Notes: generated by a model from the letters alone, not told the origin. Counted from the first letter of the stretch, positions 1 to 7,433 are shown. The stretch: 31,958 nucleotides of DNA from WLMZ01 sp043747765 (GCA_043747765.1 JAYTOM010000035.1:1-31958), one strand, 5' to 3'. Numbers and translations: made by a program.

Positions 1-19
1 CGAGCGGCAGCGCCGCTCG
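1..19 (-). terminator. Hairpin after the ABC substrate-binding gene
   Basis: The first 19 bases form a perfect inverted repeat: an 8-bp GC-rich arm (CGAGCGGC), a 3-base loop (AGC) and the complementary arm. It lies about 20 bases beyond the stop of the minus-strand lipoprotein gene, so it fits a transcription terminator. The window ends here, so I cannot tell whether a T-run or a longer stem follows. Confidence 0.5.
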
Positions 20-38
20 CGACTCCTGAATTATTGTG

Positions 39-1379
39 CTAGGCGGCCTTCGGCGTGTCTGGCGTCGTGATCCGCTCGACTTCTTTCGAGGAACCGTCGT
101 TGCCGTACTTCGCCACGATGACCGAGTGGAAGAAGTAATGGGCACCGTCGGCGTGGATGTTGTCCTCACAGATTGCACCGTCCGTCGGCGTCAGCTTCAC
201 CTTGGCCATCGCGTCGTTGACGGCCTTGGCGTCGGTGGTGCCGGCGATTTCGACCGCCTTCTTGATGATGAAAATCGCGTTGTAGGTCTGGAGTGCGCCA
301 GAGTTCGGCTCTTCGTTGTACTCCGCCTTGTAGGCCTTGTAGAAATCGGCGATGCCGGGGCGGGTCGAGTCCGGGCTGACGACGCATCCGTTGAAGACGG
401 CGTAGGCATTGGCCATTGCGGGGCCTTTCACCAAGACGTTGGCCACGTAGGTCAACGACGAGCTGGTGATCGTCGGAATGTTGATGCCGTTCTGCTGGAA
501 CTGGTTGAGCTGGACTGCGCACGTGTTCGGGTAGCAGTAGTCGATCAATGCGTCCGAGCCCTTGACCTGCAGGATCTGCGGGGTCAGGTCGTTCGCCGTC
601 GGAGAGTACGGAAGCGCGACCGTGACCTTGCCGCCTGCGGCGGTGACGAGGTCTTTGGCGACGTCCATCGTGCTGGGAGCGAGGTCGGTGGTGGCCATGA
701 GCGCCAGGTTCTTCATGCCGAGCTTGGTGACAGCGAAGTCGACGGTCTCCTTGACGTAGAAGCTGTCAGGGTTTCCGAGCTTCCAGTTGTACTGCGACAC
801 CCCCTGGGCTCCGAAGAACGCACTGTCGGCAGCACCACTGGTCGACAAGGTCGGAATGCCGGCCTTTTCGATCTGTGCCTGCAGACCTGCGAGCTCGTTC
901 GGGGCAGGGATGCCGACCATCGCCGTCGGCTTCTTGTCGACAGCGGCGAGGAACGCGGCGTTGGCGACCTGCACATCGCTGATGGAAGGTGCCGTGCGGT
1001 CGTACTTCATCTGCTGGCCGCAGACGCCGCCCGCAGCGTTGATCGCCTTGATGGCCAGTCTCGAACCGAAGTCGAACGAGTTGACAGCGACAGCACTTTC
1101 GCCCTGAATTTCGTAGAGGCCGACGACGAGCGGGGCCGATTTCAGCGTGCAGGACGCGGCAGTCGCCGCCGGTGTTGCCGCCGTGCCGCCGGCTGCCGCT
1201 GTGCTGCCGGCTGCCGCTGTCGTCGCCCCCGCGACGCTCGTGGCACCCCCGGCGGCCGTTGCTACCACCGCAGTGGTTGACGTTGTCGAGGTCGATTTGG
1301 TACTGCTTCCACATGCGGCTGCGGCCACGACGAACAACGCCACCGTGATCCCAGCCGCCCTTCTCTGACGAACTGCCAT
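39..1379 (-). CDS. ABC transporter substrate-binding lipoprotein, branched-chain amino acid type
   Basis: Predicted 446-aa secreted lipoprotein that captures a small ligand outside the membrane for an ABC importer (Peripla_BP_6 / LivJ-like family). The start is ATG at 1379, preceded by AAGGGGGAAG at good spacing; longer upstream readings in this frame lack signal-peptide character. Residues 1-22 are a signal peptide (MAVRQRR, then a hydrophobic stretch) ending in the lipobox AAAC with Cys23 as the lipidation site. Residues about 27-75 are a Thr/Ala/Ser/Gly-rich linker tethering the folded domain, which begins near 'APLVVGLYE'. The fold includes 'DRTAPSISDVQ' and 'PTAMVGIPAPNE'. Such proteins in degradative clusters often bind aromatic or acid substrates rather than amino acids, but the ligand here is unknown. 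No permease or ATPase gene is in the window, so it is an orphan or its partners lie to the left. A GTCnGAC motif lies upstream. Confidence 0.88.
   Translation of the reverse strand: MAVRQRRAAGITVALFVVAAAACGSSTKSTSTTSTTAVVATAAGGATSVAGATTAAAGSTAAAGGTAATPAATAASCTLKSAPLVVGLYEIQGESAVAVNSFDFGSRLAIKAINAAGGVCGQQMKYDRTAPSISDVQVANAAFLAAVDKKPTAMVGIPAPNELAGLQAQIEKAGIPTLSTSGAADSAFFGAQGVSQYNWKLGNPDSFYVKETVDFAVTKLGMKNLALMATTDLAPSTMDVAKDLVTAAGGKVTVALPYSPTANDLTPQILQVKGSDALIDYCYPNTCAVQLNQFQQNGINIPTITSSSLTYVANVLVKGPAMANAYAVFNGCVVSPDSTRPGIADFYKAYKAEYNEEPNSGALQTYNAIFIIKKAVEIAGTTDAKAVNDAMAKVKLTPTDGAICEDNIHADGAHYFFHSVIVAKYGNDGSSKEVERITTPDTPKAA
1188..1220. repeat. Tandem direct repeat in the lipoprotein linker
   Basis: The 15-mer GCCGGCTGCCGCTGT occurs at 1188-1202 and exactly again at 1206-1220 (18-base period). 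It encodes part of the Ala/Thr-rich linker of the substrate-binding lipoprotein. It is probably a slippage-prone low-complexity coding repeat, with no independent function evident. Confidence 0.6.
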
Positions 1380-1424
1380 GTACTTCCCCCTTGCGAAGAC
1401 CCAGTTTGTACCGAGTCGGCTAAT

Positions 1425-1431
1425 GTCGGAC
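1425..1431. promoter_or_regulatory. GTCnGAC motif upstream of the lipoprotein gene
   Basis: GTCGGAC lies 46 bases before the lipoprotein start, in the 119-base gap at 1380-1498. On the minus strand the context is GGTCCGACATTAGCCGAC, which resembles the reverse strand of the 22573 site. The GTC-n-GAC core matches that of FadR-family GntR operators. I found no convincing -35/-10 pair here, so the assignment is inferred from recurrence. Confidence 0.4.
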
Positions 1432-1498
1432 CTAACCGTAGTACATATTTGCATCGTGGTATTCCTCGGGCCGGCCATTTTTGCTCGAGCGGCCGAAC

Positions 1499-2341
1499 TC
1501 ACTGCACCGGCTCGCCGAGCAACAGCGCATAACGATCGAGCAGCGGCAAAACCCGGTCGGCGTCGCCCGGCGGCACGGCGATGACCGCCCGGGCCACCCC
1601 CATCTGCGCCAGACGACCAATCACGTCCGCCTTCGGCTTGACCCCGACGACGGTGATCGGACGAGGACACACGTCCCGGTCCGCCTCCAGCCGGCGCAGG
1701 GCAGCAACGGCCACGGGCAGTTCGTCGATCCAGCCCATCGGCGGGATCCACCCGTCCCCGTACTCTACGACTCGCTCGATCGCCTGACGGCCGACGCCAC
1801 CGATCAGCACCGGAGGTCCAGGGCGCTGGACCGGTTTCGGCCACGACCAGATCGGGTCGAAGGAGACGAACTCGCCGTGAAATTCGGCGACGTCGTCGGC
1901 CCAGATGGCCCGCATTGCCTCGACGCGTTCACGCAACAGCCGCCACCGGGTCGACGGTTCGGTGCCGTGATTGAGCATCTCCTCCCGGTTCCATCCTCCG
2001 CCGATGCCGAAGAGGAACCGTCCGCCAGACAGGTGATCGAGCGACGCGACCTCCTTGGCGAGTGTGATCGGGTCCCGTTCGACGACGAGGCAGACAGCAG
2101 TGCCGAGGCGCAGCTTCGTCGTCGTCGCCGCGGCAGCAGCGAGTGCGACGAAGGGATCAAGTCCCCGCGCGTACCACTCCGGCAGATCGCCGCCGCTCGG
2201 AAACGGCGTCGCCCGCGAAACCGGGATGTGGGTGTGCTCGGGCAGGAAGAGTGACTCGAATCCGCGCTCCTCTGCCGCCTGGGCGAATGCTCCCGGTGCG
2301 ATCGACTGATCGGTCGCATAGGTAGTCAAACCGATGTGCAT
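1499..2341 (-). CDS. LLM-class F420-dependent oxidoreductase
   Basis: A 280-aa bacterial-luciferase-fold protein of the F420-dependent LLM class. These TIM-barrel enzymes transfer hydride between a substrate and coenzyme F420 (less often FMN). The N-terminal strand 'MHIGLTTYATDQS' is followed by 'AAEERGFESLFLPEH', a hallmark of the family (residues about 21-35). Further landmarks are 'LRLGTAVCLVVERDP', 'LAKEVASLDHLSGGR' and 'FGIGGGWNREE'. The ATG at 2341 overlaps the SDR stop by one base (TGATG), so translation is coupled and both proteins probably act on the same intermediate. Length is normal. The substrate is unknown; FMN use cannot be excluded. Confidence 0.85.
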   Translation of the reverse strand: MHIGLTTYATDQSIAPGAFAQAAEERGFESLFLPEHTHIPVSRATPFPSGGDLPEWYARGLDPFVALAAAAATTTKLRLGTAVCLVVERDPITLAKEVASLDHLSGGRFLFGIGGGWNREEMLNHGTEPSTRWRLLRERVEAMRAIWADDVAEFHGEFVSFDPIWSWPKPVQRPGPPVLIGGVGRQAIERVVEYGDGWIPPMGWIDELPVAVAALRRLEADRDVCPRPITVVGVKPKADVIGRLAQMGVARAVIAVPPGDADRVLPLLDRYALLLGEPVQ

Positions 2342-3114
2342 CAATCCGAACCACAATCGACGACGATCGACTGTCCGGTGATCGGCTTGGCCAAGTCCGA
2401 TGCCAGAAAGACGGCTGTCCCGGCAATTTCCGCGGCGTCGGTGACGTAACGAAGGGCGAGCCCGGCGCTGACCTCCTGGACGAGTTCGTCGAAGGTGATT
2501 CCCCGCTCCGCAGCCTCTTGTGTGTAGTGCTCGACCCAGTGCGGGCCCATGATGTGGCCGGGATGGATCGAGTTGACGCGAATACCCAAGGGTCCGAGTT
2601 CTTTGGCAAGACAACGCGACATGTGCGCCAGGGCAGCCTTGGAACCGCCGTAAGCGCCCCCCGCCGGGCTAGCCTGTAGAGAGCCTGTCGTGTTGATCAT
2701 GATGACCCGACCATCTCGTCCCTCCATTAGTGGGACGACGAGTTGTGTCAACGCCAACGTCGCGAAGACGTTCATCTCCATTGTCTTGCGCCAGGAATCG
2801 AGGCGTGACGTCATCAGCCCTTTGTAGTTGCCGCCGTGAGCGGCGTTGTTGACGAGGATGTCGACGTGACCGAACTCGGACGCCGCCGCGTCGACGAGGC
2901 GCTGCCGGGAAGCCTCGTTGGTGATGTCGGTCGGGACCGCCAGTGCGCGCCGACCCGTCGCTGACTCGATCTCCTTGCTGAACTCGTCGAGTACATCCTC
3001 CGACCGGGCGGCGAGGACGACATCGGCGCCCTCACGCGCCATCGCTGTGGCGATCTCCTTGCCCATGCCGGATCCAACGCCCGACACGATGGCAACTTTG
3101 TCCAGTAACAACAT
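2341..3114 (-). CDS. Short-chain dehydrogenase/reductase (SDR) no. 1
   Basis: A 257-aa classical SDR that would oxidise an alcohol or reduce a ketone with NAD(P). The nucleotide-binding turn is 'SGVGSGMG' (residues 11-18). 'NNAAH' follows at 89-93, and the catalytic residues are Ser145, Tyr155 and Lys159 ('AYGGSKAA'). The C-terminal 'GQSIVVDCG' is typical. The start at 3114 has AAGGGG five bases upstream. It is first in a two-gene unit with the F420-type oxidoreductase and diverges from the GntR regulator. It is clearly related to the SDR at 21135-21926, sharing the same nucleotide-binding turn, 'AREGADV' and an 'RVN.IHPG.I.G' block, so the two are paralogues within one island. Confidence 0.9.
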   Translation of the reverse strand: MLLLDKVAIVSGVGSGMGKEIATAMAREGADVVLAARSEDVLDEFSKEIESATGRRALAVPTDITNEASRQRLVDAAASEFGHVDILVNNAAHGGNYKGLMTSRLDSWRKTMEMNVFATLALTQLVVPLMEGRDGRVIMINTTGSLQASPAGGAYGGSKAALAHMSRCLAKELGPLGIRVNSIHPGHIMGPHWVEHYTQEAAERGITFDELVQEVSAGLALRYVTDAAEIAGTAVFLASDLAKPITGQSIVVDCGSD

Positions 3115-3143
3115 GTTGTCCCCTTTTCACCTACTAAGTATCT

Positions 3144-3153
3144 GTCCGACGTT
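3144..3153. promoter_or_regulatory. GTCnGACGTT motif in the SDR/GntR divergent region
   Basis: GTCCGACGTT lies 30 bases upstream of the SDR start, inside the 220-base divergent gap 3115-3334. On the minus strand it reads AACGTCGGACAGATACT, so a TA-rich box follows the motif directly. A GntR repressor binding here could regulate the SDR operon and possibly its own gene. The rest of the gap holds GGCGCGCC and CGAATTCG palindromes near 3160-3180 and a TAGGCT box at 3253-3258 that could be the -10 of the GntR promoter; no good -35 was seen. Confidence 0.5.
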
Positions 3154-3334
3154 ATGTTACGCGCGAATTCGGCGCGCCATCGGCTGTTAGGATTTCGAAC
3201 CTCCGCACAGTGGGCATCTGTCGAAGGTCCACCGTTGGAATGCGGCGATTGCTAGGCTGAGCTTTCGAAAGACCGCGTGACGTGTCCGGCCGTCGGCACG
3301 TCAATTGCGGTCGCCGGACCACGAGGCAGCGACT

Positions 3335-4093
3335 ATGGCGAAGACAGCGATCGATAACGACAAGGCCGGAGCGGGTGTCACCGCATTCTTGCCGATACCG
3401 GTAACCCGCCCTCGTGAGCAGGTCGAGGAGCAGTTGCGGTCGGCAATCCTTTCTGGACAACTCCCCATCGGCACGAAGCTCGGCAGCGAAGCGGCGCTGG
3501 CAATCGAATTCTCCGTCTCTCGCACCACCGTCCGTGAAGCGCTCAGGTCGTTGGCCACCAAGGGCCTGATCACCAAAGTCCCCGGATCGGGCGGTGGCAG
3601 CTTCGTTCGCAGTGTCGACCACCATTCCTTCGGGCATCTGCTGCGGGAGGGCATCGAGAATCTGCTGCAACTCGGCACGATCGAGACCAGGGAGGCGAGC
3701 GCCGTGCGCCTGCTGCTCGAAGTCCCGGCGGTGCGGCTCGCGAGCCAGAACGCCACCGAGGCCGACCTCAAGTCGCTCGATCGCATCCTCGAGCGGCTCG
3801 CCGCCGCCCCGATCGACGACCCCGAGATTCCGCTCCTCGACGCGGGTTTCCACACGACGATCGCCTACGCCTCGGGCAACCGAGTGCTTTCGTCGCTGGT
3901 GTTCGCCCTGCACCGGGCCACGGAGCCGGTCAGGCACCTGAGCCTTAGCAAGGAGGTCGGTCGCGAAAGCCACCGCCAACACAGCAGGATCGTCGAGGCG
4001 ATCAGGCAGCATGATCCAGATGCTGCCGAGCTGGCAATCGTCACGCATCTCGCCTACCTCGACGAGCATCATCGCACCAACGACGAAGCGTAG
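3335..4093 (+). CDS. GntR-family transcriptional regulator, FadR/FCD type
   Basis: A 252-aa DNA-binding regulator. Residues about 27-92 form the GntR winged helix ('REQVEEQLRSAIL', 'SRTTVREALRSLATKGLI', wing 'GSGGGSFV'). Residues about 105-245 form an all-helical FCD ligand domain whose usual metal ligands can be placed at Asp169, His173, His216 and His238. FCD members normally sense organic acids or acyl-CoAs and dissociate from DNA on binding. I chose ATG 3335 because GAGG sits just upstream; an in-frame TTG at 3305 would add ten residues. The alpha/beta hydrolase gene follows after 8 bases, so both are one transcript. It is the only obvious specific DNA-binding regulator in the window and the prime candidate for reading the recurrent GTCnGAC motif. 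Confidence 0.92.
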   Translation: MAKTAIDNDKAGAGVTAFLPIPVTRPREQVEEQLRSAILSGQLPIGTKLGSEAALAIEFSVSRTTVREALRSLATKGLITKVPGSGGGSFVRSVDHHSFGHLLREGIENLLQLGTIETREASAVRLLLEVPAVRLASQNATEADLKSLDRILERLAAAPIDDPEIPLLDAGFHTTIAYASGNRVLSSLVFALHRATEPVRHLSLSKEVGRESHRQHSRIVEAIRQHDPDAAELAIVTHLAYLDEHHRTNDEA

Positions 4094-4101
4094 AGCAGAC
4101 G

Positions 4102-5070
4102 GTGAGCGCCGGCTCCTCGGCTGTCCCCGTTCCCCTCGCCGGCGTTCGGGCACCCGACCGGCGACGATTCCTCGATGTCGATGGCGTTCGGCTGGCGATC
4201 AGCGAGTGGGGCGACGAGCACGGTCCACCCGTGTTGATGGCCCACGGCGGTGGGGACACGGCGAGGACTTTTGATCTGCTCGCACCGCTCCTGGCGCGAC
4301 ACGCATACCGACTCGTGTGCTGGGACCAACGTGGACACGGCGATTCGGCCTTCGCAACGTTCTACGGCTGGCCCGCAGACGCCAGAGATGCGATGGTAGT
4401 GATCGAAGATCTACGGTCGGGCGCCGTGCCGGTCGTCGGGCATTCCAAGGGTGCGATGGTGTTGACGATGCTCGCCGACGCCCGCCCCGACCTCGTCAGC
4501 CACCTCGTCTCCATCGACGGCTTCCCGACGGAAGTCGATGCTGCGGAAGGCTTCAGGGCCACGACGTCAGCCAGACTAGCTGCGCGTCGCGTGTGGTTGG
4601 ATCAGCACCGTAACGGCATCAGAACTCGTCCGCCGTCGACGCTCGACGCGCTCGCCGCTCGGCGCGCAAGGATCAGCAGCCGGCTCTCGGTCGAGTGGCT
4701 GCACTACATCGCCGCTGCGGTCGCCGACCAGTCGCCGGATGGATGGCGATGGAAGGGCGATCCGGTGCTGCAGCAGTTCCTGTACAACCCTGCGGACCTC
4801 GAGAGTCCACTGCGCGGCATGCGCGGGCTGCCGATGCCGGTGCTGGCGATCCTCGGACTGGTCATCGAGGTGCCGGCGATGGGCACCACGATCGAGCACG
4901 CCACACGGTTCTTACCTCCGCATGCTGAACTGCTCGCCTATGCCGACAGCGGTCACTTCGTGCATGTCGAGCATCCCCGACGCGTCGCTGACGCAGTCGC
5001 CGACTTCCTCGGCCGATATTCCTTCAGTACGAACGCGGCAGGCGCAACACGTGCTGGGCGACGTAGTTGA
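4102..5070 (+). CDS. Alpha/beta-hydrolase fold protein
   Basis: A 322-aa alpha/beta hydrolase that probably cleaves an ester, lactone or carbon-carbon bond. The oxyanion region is 'LMAHGGGDTARTF', followed by 'DQRGHGDS'. The nucleophile elbow is G113-H-S115-K-G117 with Ser115 as nucleophile, and the terminal catalytic His lies in 'DSGHFVHVEHP'. It starts with GTG 8 bases after the GntR stop, so it is co-transcribed with the regulator. Its 3' end overlaps the convergent acyl-CoA dehydrogenase gene by 47 bases. One possible role, inferred only from position, is making or removing the regulator's ligand. Meta-cleavage-product hydrolases and epoxide hydrolases share this architecture. Confidence 0.82.
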   Translation: MSAGSSAVPVPLAGVRAPDRRRFLDVDGVRLAISEWGDEHGPPVLMAHGGGDTARTFDLLAPLLARHAYRLVCWDQRGHGDSAFATFYGWPADARDAMVVIEDLRSGAVPVVGHSKGAMVLTMLADARPDLVSHLVSIDGFPTEVDAAEGFRATTSARLAARRVWLDQHRNGIRTRPPSTLDALAARRARISSRLSVEWLHYIAAAVADQSPDGWRWKGDPVLQQFLYNPADLESPLRGMRGLPMPVLAILGLVIEVPAMGTTIEHATRFLPPHAELLAYADSGHFVHVEHPRRVADAVADFLGRYSFSTNAAGATRAGRRS

Positions 5071-6190
5071 GGACCATCTCCTGGGAGACCGGGGCGAGGC
5101 GCATCAGGCGGGCCTCGCGCCAATAGCGCTCGACGTCATATTCCTTCGCATAGCCCATCCCGCCGAGGGTCTGCACGGCACGATCGGCAGCCTCAAATCC
5201 GGCGTCGGCCGCCAACCACTTGGCGATGTTGGCGTGCTCGCCGCACGGCAGGCCGCTGTCGTAGCGCGCCGATGCTTCCCTGATGACGAGTTCCGCTGCA
5301 TGCAGCCGCGCATACGATTCGGCCAGCGGGAAGGCGATCCCTTGGTTCGCGCCGATCGGGCGGTCGAACACGATTCGGTCGGAGGCGTAGCGCACGGCAC
5401 GTTCCAGGGCAACCTTGCCGATGCCCAAGGCCTCTGACGCTACGAGGATCCGTTCGGGATTGAGGCCGTCGAGGATGTACCAGAACCCCTTTCCCTCCTC
5501 GCCGACGCGATCGCTGACGTCGCACACCAACTCGTCATAGCGGACCTCGCACGACACCACGGCATTCCGCCCGGTCTTGGGGATCGGGCGGATGTCCACG
5601 TGGGGATCTTGCAGGTTGGCGAGGAGCAACGTCATACCCTCCACCGGGCGCTCGCCCGGCTCCGGATCACGGGTCCGCACGAGTAGCAGCACCTTGTCGC
5701 AGTACAGCGCCTTGGTGGTCCAGATCTTCTGCCCTGTCACGATGTAGTGGTCGCCGTCGCGGACGGCTCGGGTGGTGATACGGCTGGTGTCGGTACCTGC
5801 ATCCGGTTCGGTCACTCCGAAGGCCACGTGCAAGTCCCCATTGGCGACTCGCGGCAGGTACTTGCGCTTCATCTCCTCGGACCCGTGGATGACCACCGGA
5901 TTCATGCCGAAGATCGACAGGTGCAAGGCGCTGCAGCCGTTCATCGCCGCGCCGGACGCTGCGACTTCTTCCAGCATGATCGACGCCTCGGTAATGCCCC
6001 CGCCCCCGCCCCCGTATTCCTCGGGGATGGCGATGCCGACCCAACCTCCCTCGGCCATCGCCTCGTAGAACTCCCAGGGGAACTCGTGGGCCTCGTCTCG
6101 TTCCCGCCAGTAGTGGTCGGGAAAACGGGAGCATGCCTTGCGGACGCCCTCCCTCAATGCTTCGAACTGATCAGGTGGGGTGTTCAACAC
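5024..6190 (-). CDS. Acyl-CoA dehydrogenase
   Basis: A 388-aa FAD enzyme catalysing alpha,beta-desaturation of an acyl-CoA. The family signature 'AFGVTEPDAGTDTS' is at residues 123-136, the FAD/dimer segment 'FDRPIGANQGI' at 275-285 and 'QTLGGMGYAKEYDVER' at 340-355. The position of the medium-chain catalytic Glu (YEGT) is occupied by Pro367 in 'RLAPVSQEM'. Glu246 in 'GLNPERILVA' fits the alternative base position of isovaleryl- and long-chain-type enzymes. The start is GTG 6190 (AAAGG seven bases upstream; TTG 6187 is possible), lying inside the end of the cyclase gene, so the two are co-transcribed. The C-terminus ends 'LPRSY', as in an actinobacterial subgroup acting on branched or cyclic substrates (recalled, not checked). 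Confidence 0.88.
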   Translation of the reverse strand: MLNTPPDQFEALREGVRKACSRFPDHYWRERDEAHEFPWEFYEAMAEGGWVGIAIPEEYGGGGGGITEASIMLEEVAASGAAMNGCSALHLSIFGMNPVVIHGSEEMKRKYLPRVANGDLHVAFGVTEPDAGTDTSRITTRAVRDGDHYIVTGQKIWTTKALYCDKVLLLVRTRDPEPGERPVEGMTLLLANLQDPHVDIRPIPKTGRNAVVSCEVRYDELVCDVSDRVGEEGKGFWYILDGLNPERILVASEALGIGKVALERAVRYASDRIVFDRPIGANQGIAFPLAESYARLHAAELVIREASARYDSGLPCGEHANIAKWLAADAGFEAADRAVQTLGGMGYAKEYDVERYWREARLMRLAPVSQEMVLNYVAQHVLRLPRSY

Positions 6191-7340
6191 TCCTGAGCCT
6201 TTCCATGACGCTTCTGTTGGACAATAGAAGAGTGGACGTCGAACAGTCAATTGGTAGCGAAGGCTGGCCGAGCGCCACCGGCGGTGCATTCCCGGAAATC
6301 GCCCCTTTGGCGTTGGTCGGGTTGTAGATGAAGACAAACTCGTAGACCCGATCTTCGGAGAGCGCATCGCTGGGGACCGCCTCTCCGACCCGGACGCCGA
6401 ACCGCATCGGGAGTTCCTGATGACACATCATCGTGTTGTTGGCGTCCTCGCGGGCCTGACCGAAGTACCACACGTCGACGCCGATGATCGCCGGGCGCCG
6501 CACGCCGAGATATCGGCACTCCCGCAAGAAGATGCCGGGCTGCCGCATGCTCAGGTAGCGCTCAGGGTCGGCGGTGATCAGCTGGCGCCATCCGGTCCGC
6601 AGAAGCACTACATCACCTGGGCCGATCGGCGCGCTGACGCCCTCCCATTCGAGGACCGTCTCGATGTCCTCGACGGTGATGCGGTACGCGTCACGCAGCA
6701 AGGGTTGTCCGTTCGGCAGCGTCTCGTAGTCGGCGGTTGCGCCGACGGCCACCTTGTAGCCGAGCACGTCGACGAGTACGCCGCGCGTGACGATCGGGCC
6801 CTGGGTTTCATTGCCGAGCTTCGTCGTCCCCCACGTCCTGGCGATCTCGCTGCCTCTGGACCCGTTGTAGAACATGCCTCCGATGCCGACATGATGGAGA
6901 CCGTTGATCTTCGTCCCCATGTTGTAGGTGAGCCTTACGCGCTCCTCCATGCTGCAGATCAGCGATGGGCCGATGGCATCCGGCGTGGACACCGTCCCTT
7001 CGAAACCCTCCGACGGGGCGAACCCGGTGATGTACAGCGTCTGGTCGTAAGCGCGATCACCGAACGCAGGAAAGCCGTTGAACAGCGTCTCACTGAGGTT
7101 GTAAGTCTTCACCGGCCGGCGAAGGTCGAGCATCGCCAGCGCCCGCGCCGTCGTCGTCGGGGTCACCTCGTTGAACGTCCCCCGTTCGTCGTTGGGCCCG
7201 TAGGGCCCTGGCACCCACGCCGAGCCGGCAGCGATTGCCGGGGCGTCGAAGAACTCGTCGTCCAATCGAATCTCGTCGACATCACTGGAGAATGTGGCGG
7301 ACATCGCGGCGGACATCGCGGCGGACGTCTCGGCGGACAT
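6171..7340 (-). CDS. Cyclase-family protein with altered metal motif
   Basis: A 389-aa protein of the cyclase / kynurenine-formamidase-like family (PF04199), metal-dependent hydrolases of amides, lactones or cyclic acids. Support comes from 'GDVVLLRTGW' (242-251), 'GVDVWYFG' (287-294) and 'CHQELPM.FG' (306-315). The usual metal motif HxGTHxDxxxH reads N140-M-G-T-K144-I-N146-G-L-H149-H150, so three of four ligands differ; some relatives carry a partly degenerate STQWDALAH version. ATG 7340 follows GAGGGGG; two further in-frame ATGs (7316, 7304) lie in a 12-base tandem repeat encoding MSAA units. The last 23 or so residues extend past the usual family end and overlap the acyl-CoA dehydrogenase start. 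It may be a non-hydrolytic or differently metallated member. Confidence 0.8.
   Translation of the reverse strand: MSAETSAAMSAAMSATFSSDVDEIRLDDEFFDAPAIAAGSAWVPGPYGPNDERGTFNEVTPTTTARALAMLDLRRPVKTYNLSETLFNGFPAFGDRAYDQTLYITGFAPSEGFEGTVSTPDAIGPSLICSMEERVRLTYNMGTKINGLHHVGIGGMFYNGSRGSEIARTWGTTKLGNETQGPIVTRGVLVDVLGYKVAVGATADYETLPNGQPLLRDAYRITVEDIETVLEWEGVSAPIGPGDVVLLRTGWRQLITADPERYLSMRQPGIFLRECRYLGVRRPAIIGVDVWYFGQAREDANNTMMCHQELPMRFGVRVGEAVPSDALSEDRVYEFVFIYNPTNAKGAISGNAPPVALGQPSLPIDCSTSTLLLSNRSVMERLRSVEHPT
7296..7340. repeat. 12-base tandem repeat spanning the cyclase start codon
   Basis: Units GGCGGACATCGC (7296-7307), an identical copy (7308-7319), GGCGGACGTCTC (7320-7331) and a partial GGCGGACAT (7332-7340) run head to tail. 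On the minus strand each unit supplies ATG-TCC-GCC-type codons, so the array carries three possible start codons for the cyclase-family gene. Changes in copy number would keep the reading frame and only lengthen or shorten the N-terminus. Confidence 0.7.
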
Positions 7341-7362
7341 GGTGGACCCCCTCGGTAGCAGC

Positions 7363-7379
7363 GGACCGTACGGTCCAAC
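7363..7379. promoter_or_regulatory. 14-bp palindrome in the cyclase/VOC divergent region
   Basis: GGACCGTACGGTCC (7363-7376) is a perfect 14-base palindrome 23 bases upstream of the cyclase start, in the 150-base divergent gap 7341-7490. It overlaps GTCCAAC (7373-7379), a one-mismatch relative of the GTCnGAC core; the same GGTCCAACATT occurs at 15021. It is a plausible dimeric repressor site controlling one or both divergent units. The binding protein is unknown. Confidence 0.45.
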
Positions 7380-7424
7380 ATTTCTCTTTAACCTGGTCGG
7401 CAAAAGATGCACGTTAGCAAGAAC

Positions 7425-7433
7425 TGATATACA
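7425..7433 (+). promoter_or_regulatory. Extended -10 promoter element for the VOC gene
   Basis: TGATATACA (TGn followed by TATACA at 7428-7433) resembles an extended -10 box 58 bases before the VOC start, in otherwise GC-rich DNA. No clear -35 is visible, which extended -10 promoters can lack. A short TCCCC-GAA-GGGGA hairpin (7443-7455) lies in the predicted leader, before the GGAGG ribosome site at 7479-7483. Confidence 0.45.

Noticed and set aside
36..1280. A 414-aa plus-strand open frame opposite the lipoprotein gene
   Set aside because: It is a low-complexity Arg/Asp/Val shadow of the lipoprotein gene, with no ribosome site or family motif.
1380..1844. N-terminal extension of the substrate-binding protein to 601 aa
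   Set aside because: The extension is Arg/Gly-rich, crosses the F420-type gene and has no signal-peptide character. ATG 1379 has a good ribosome site and begins a classical lipoprotein signal.
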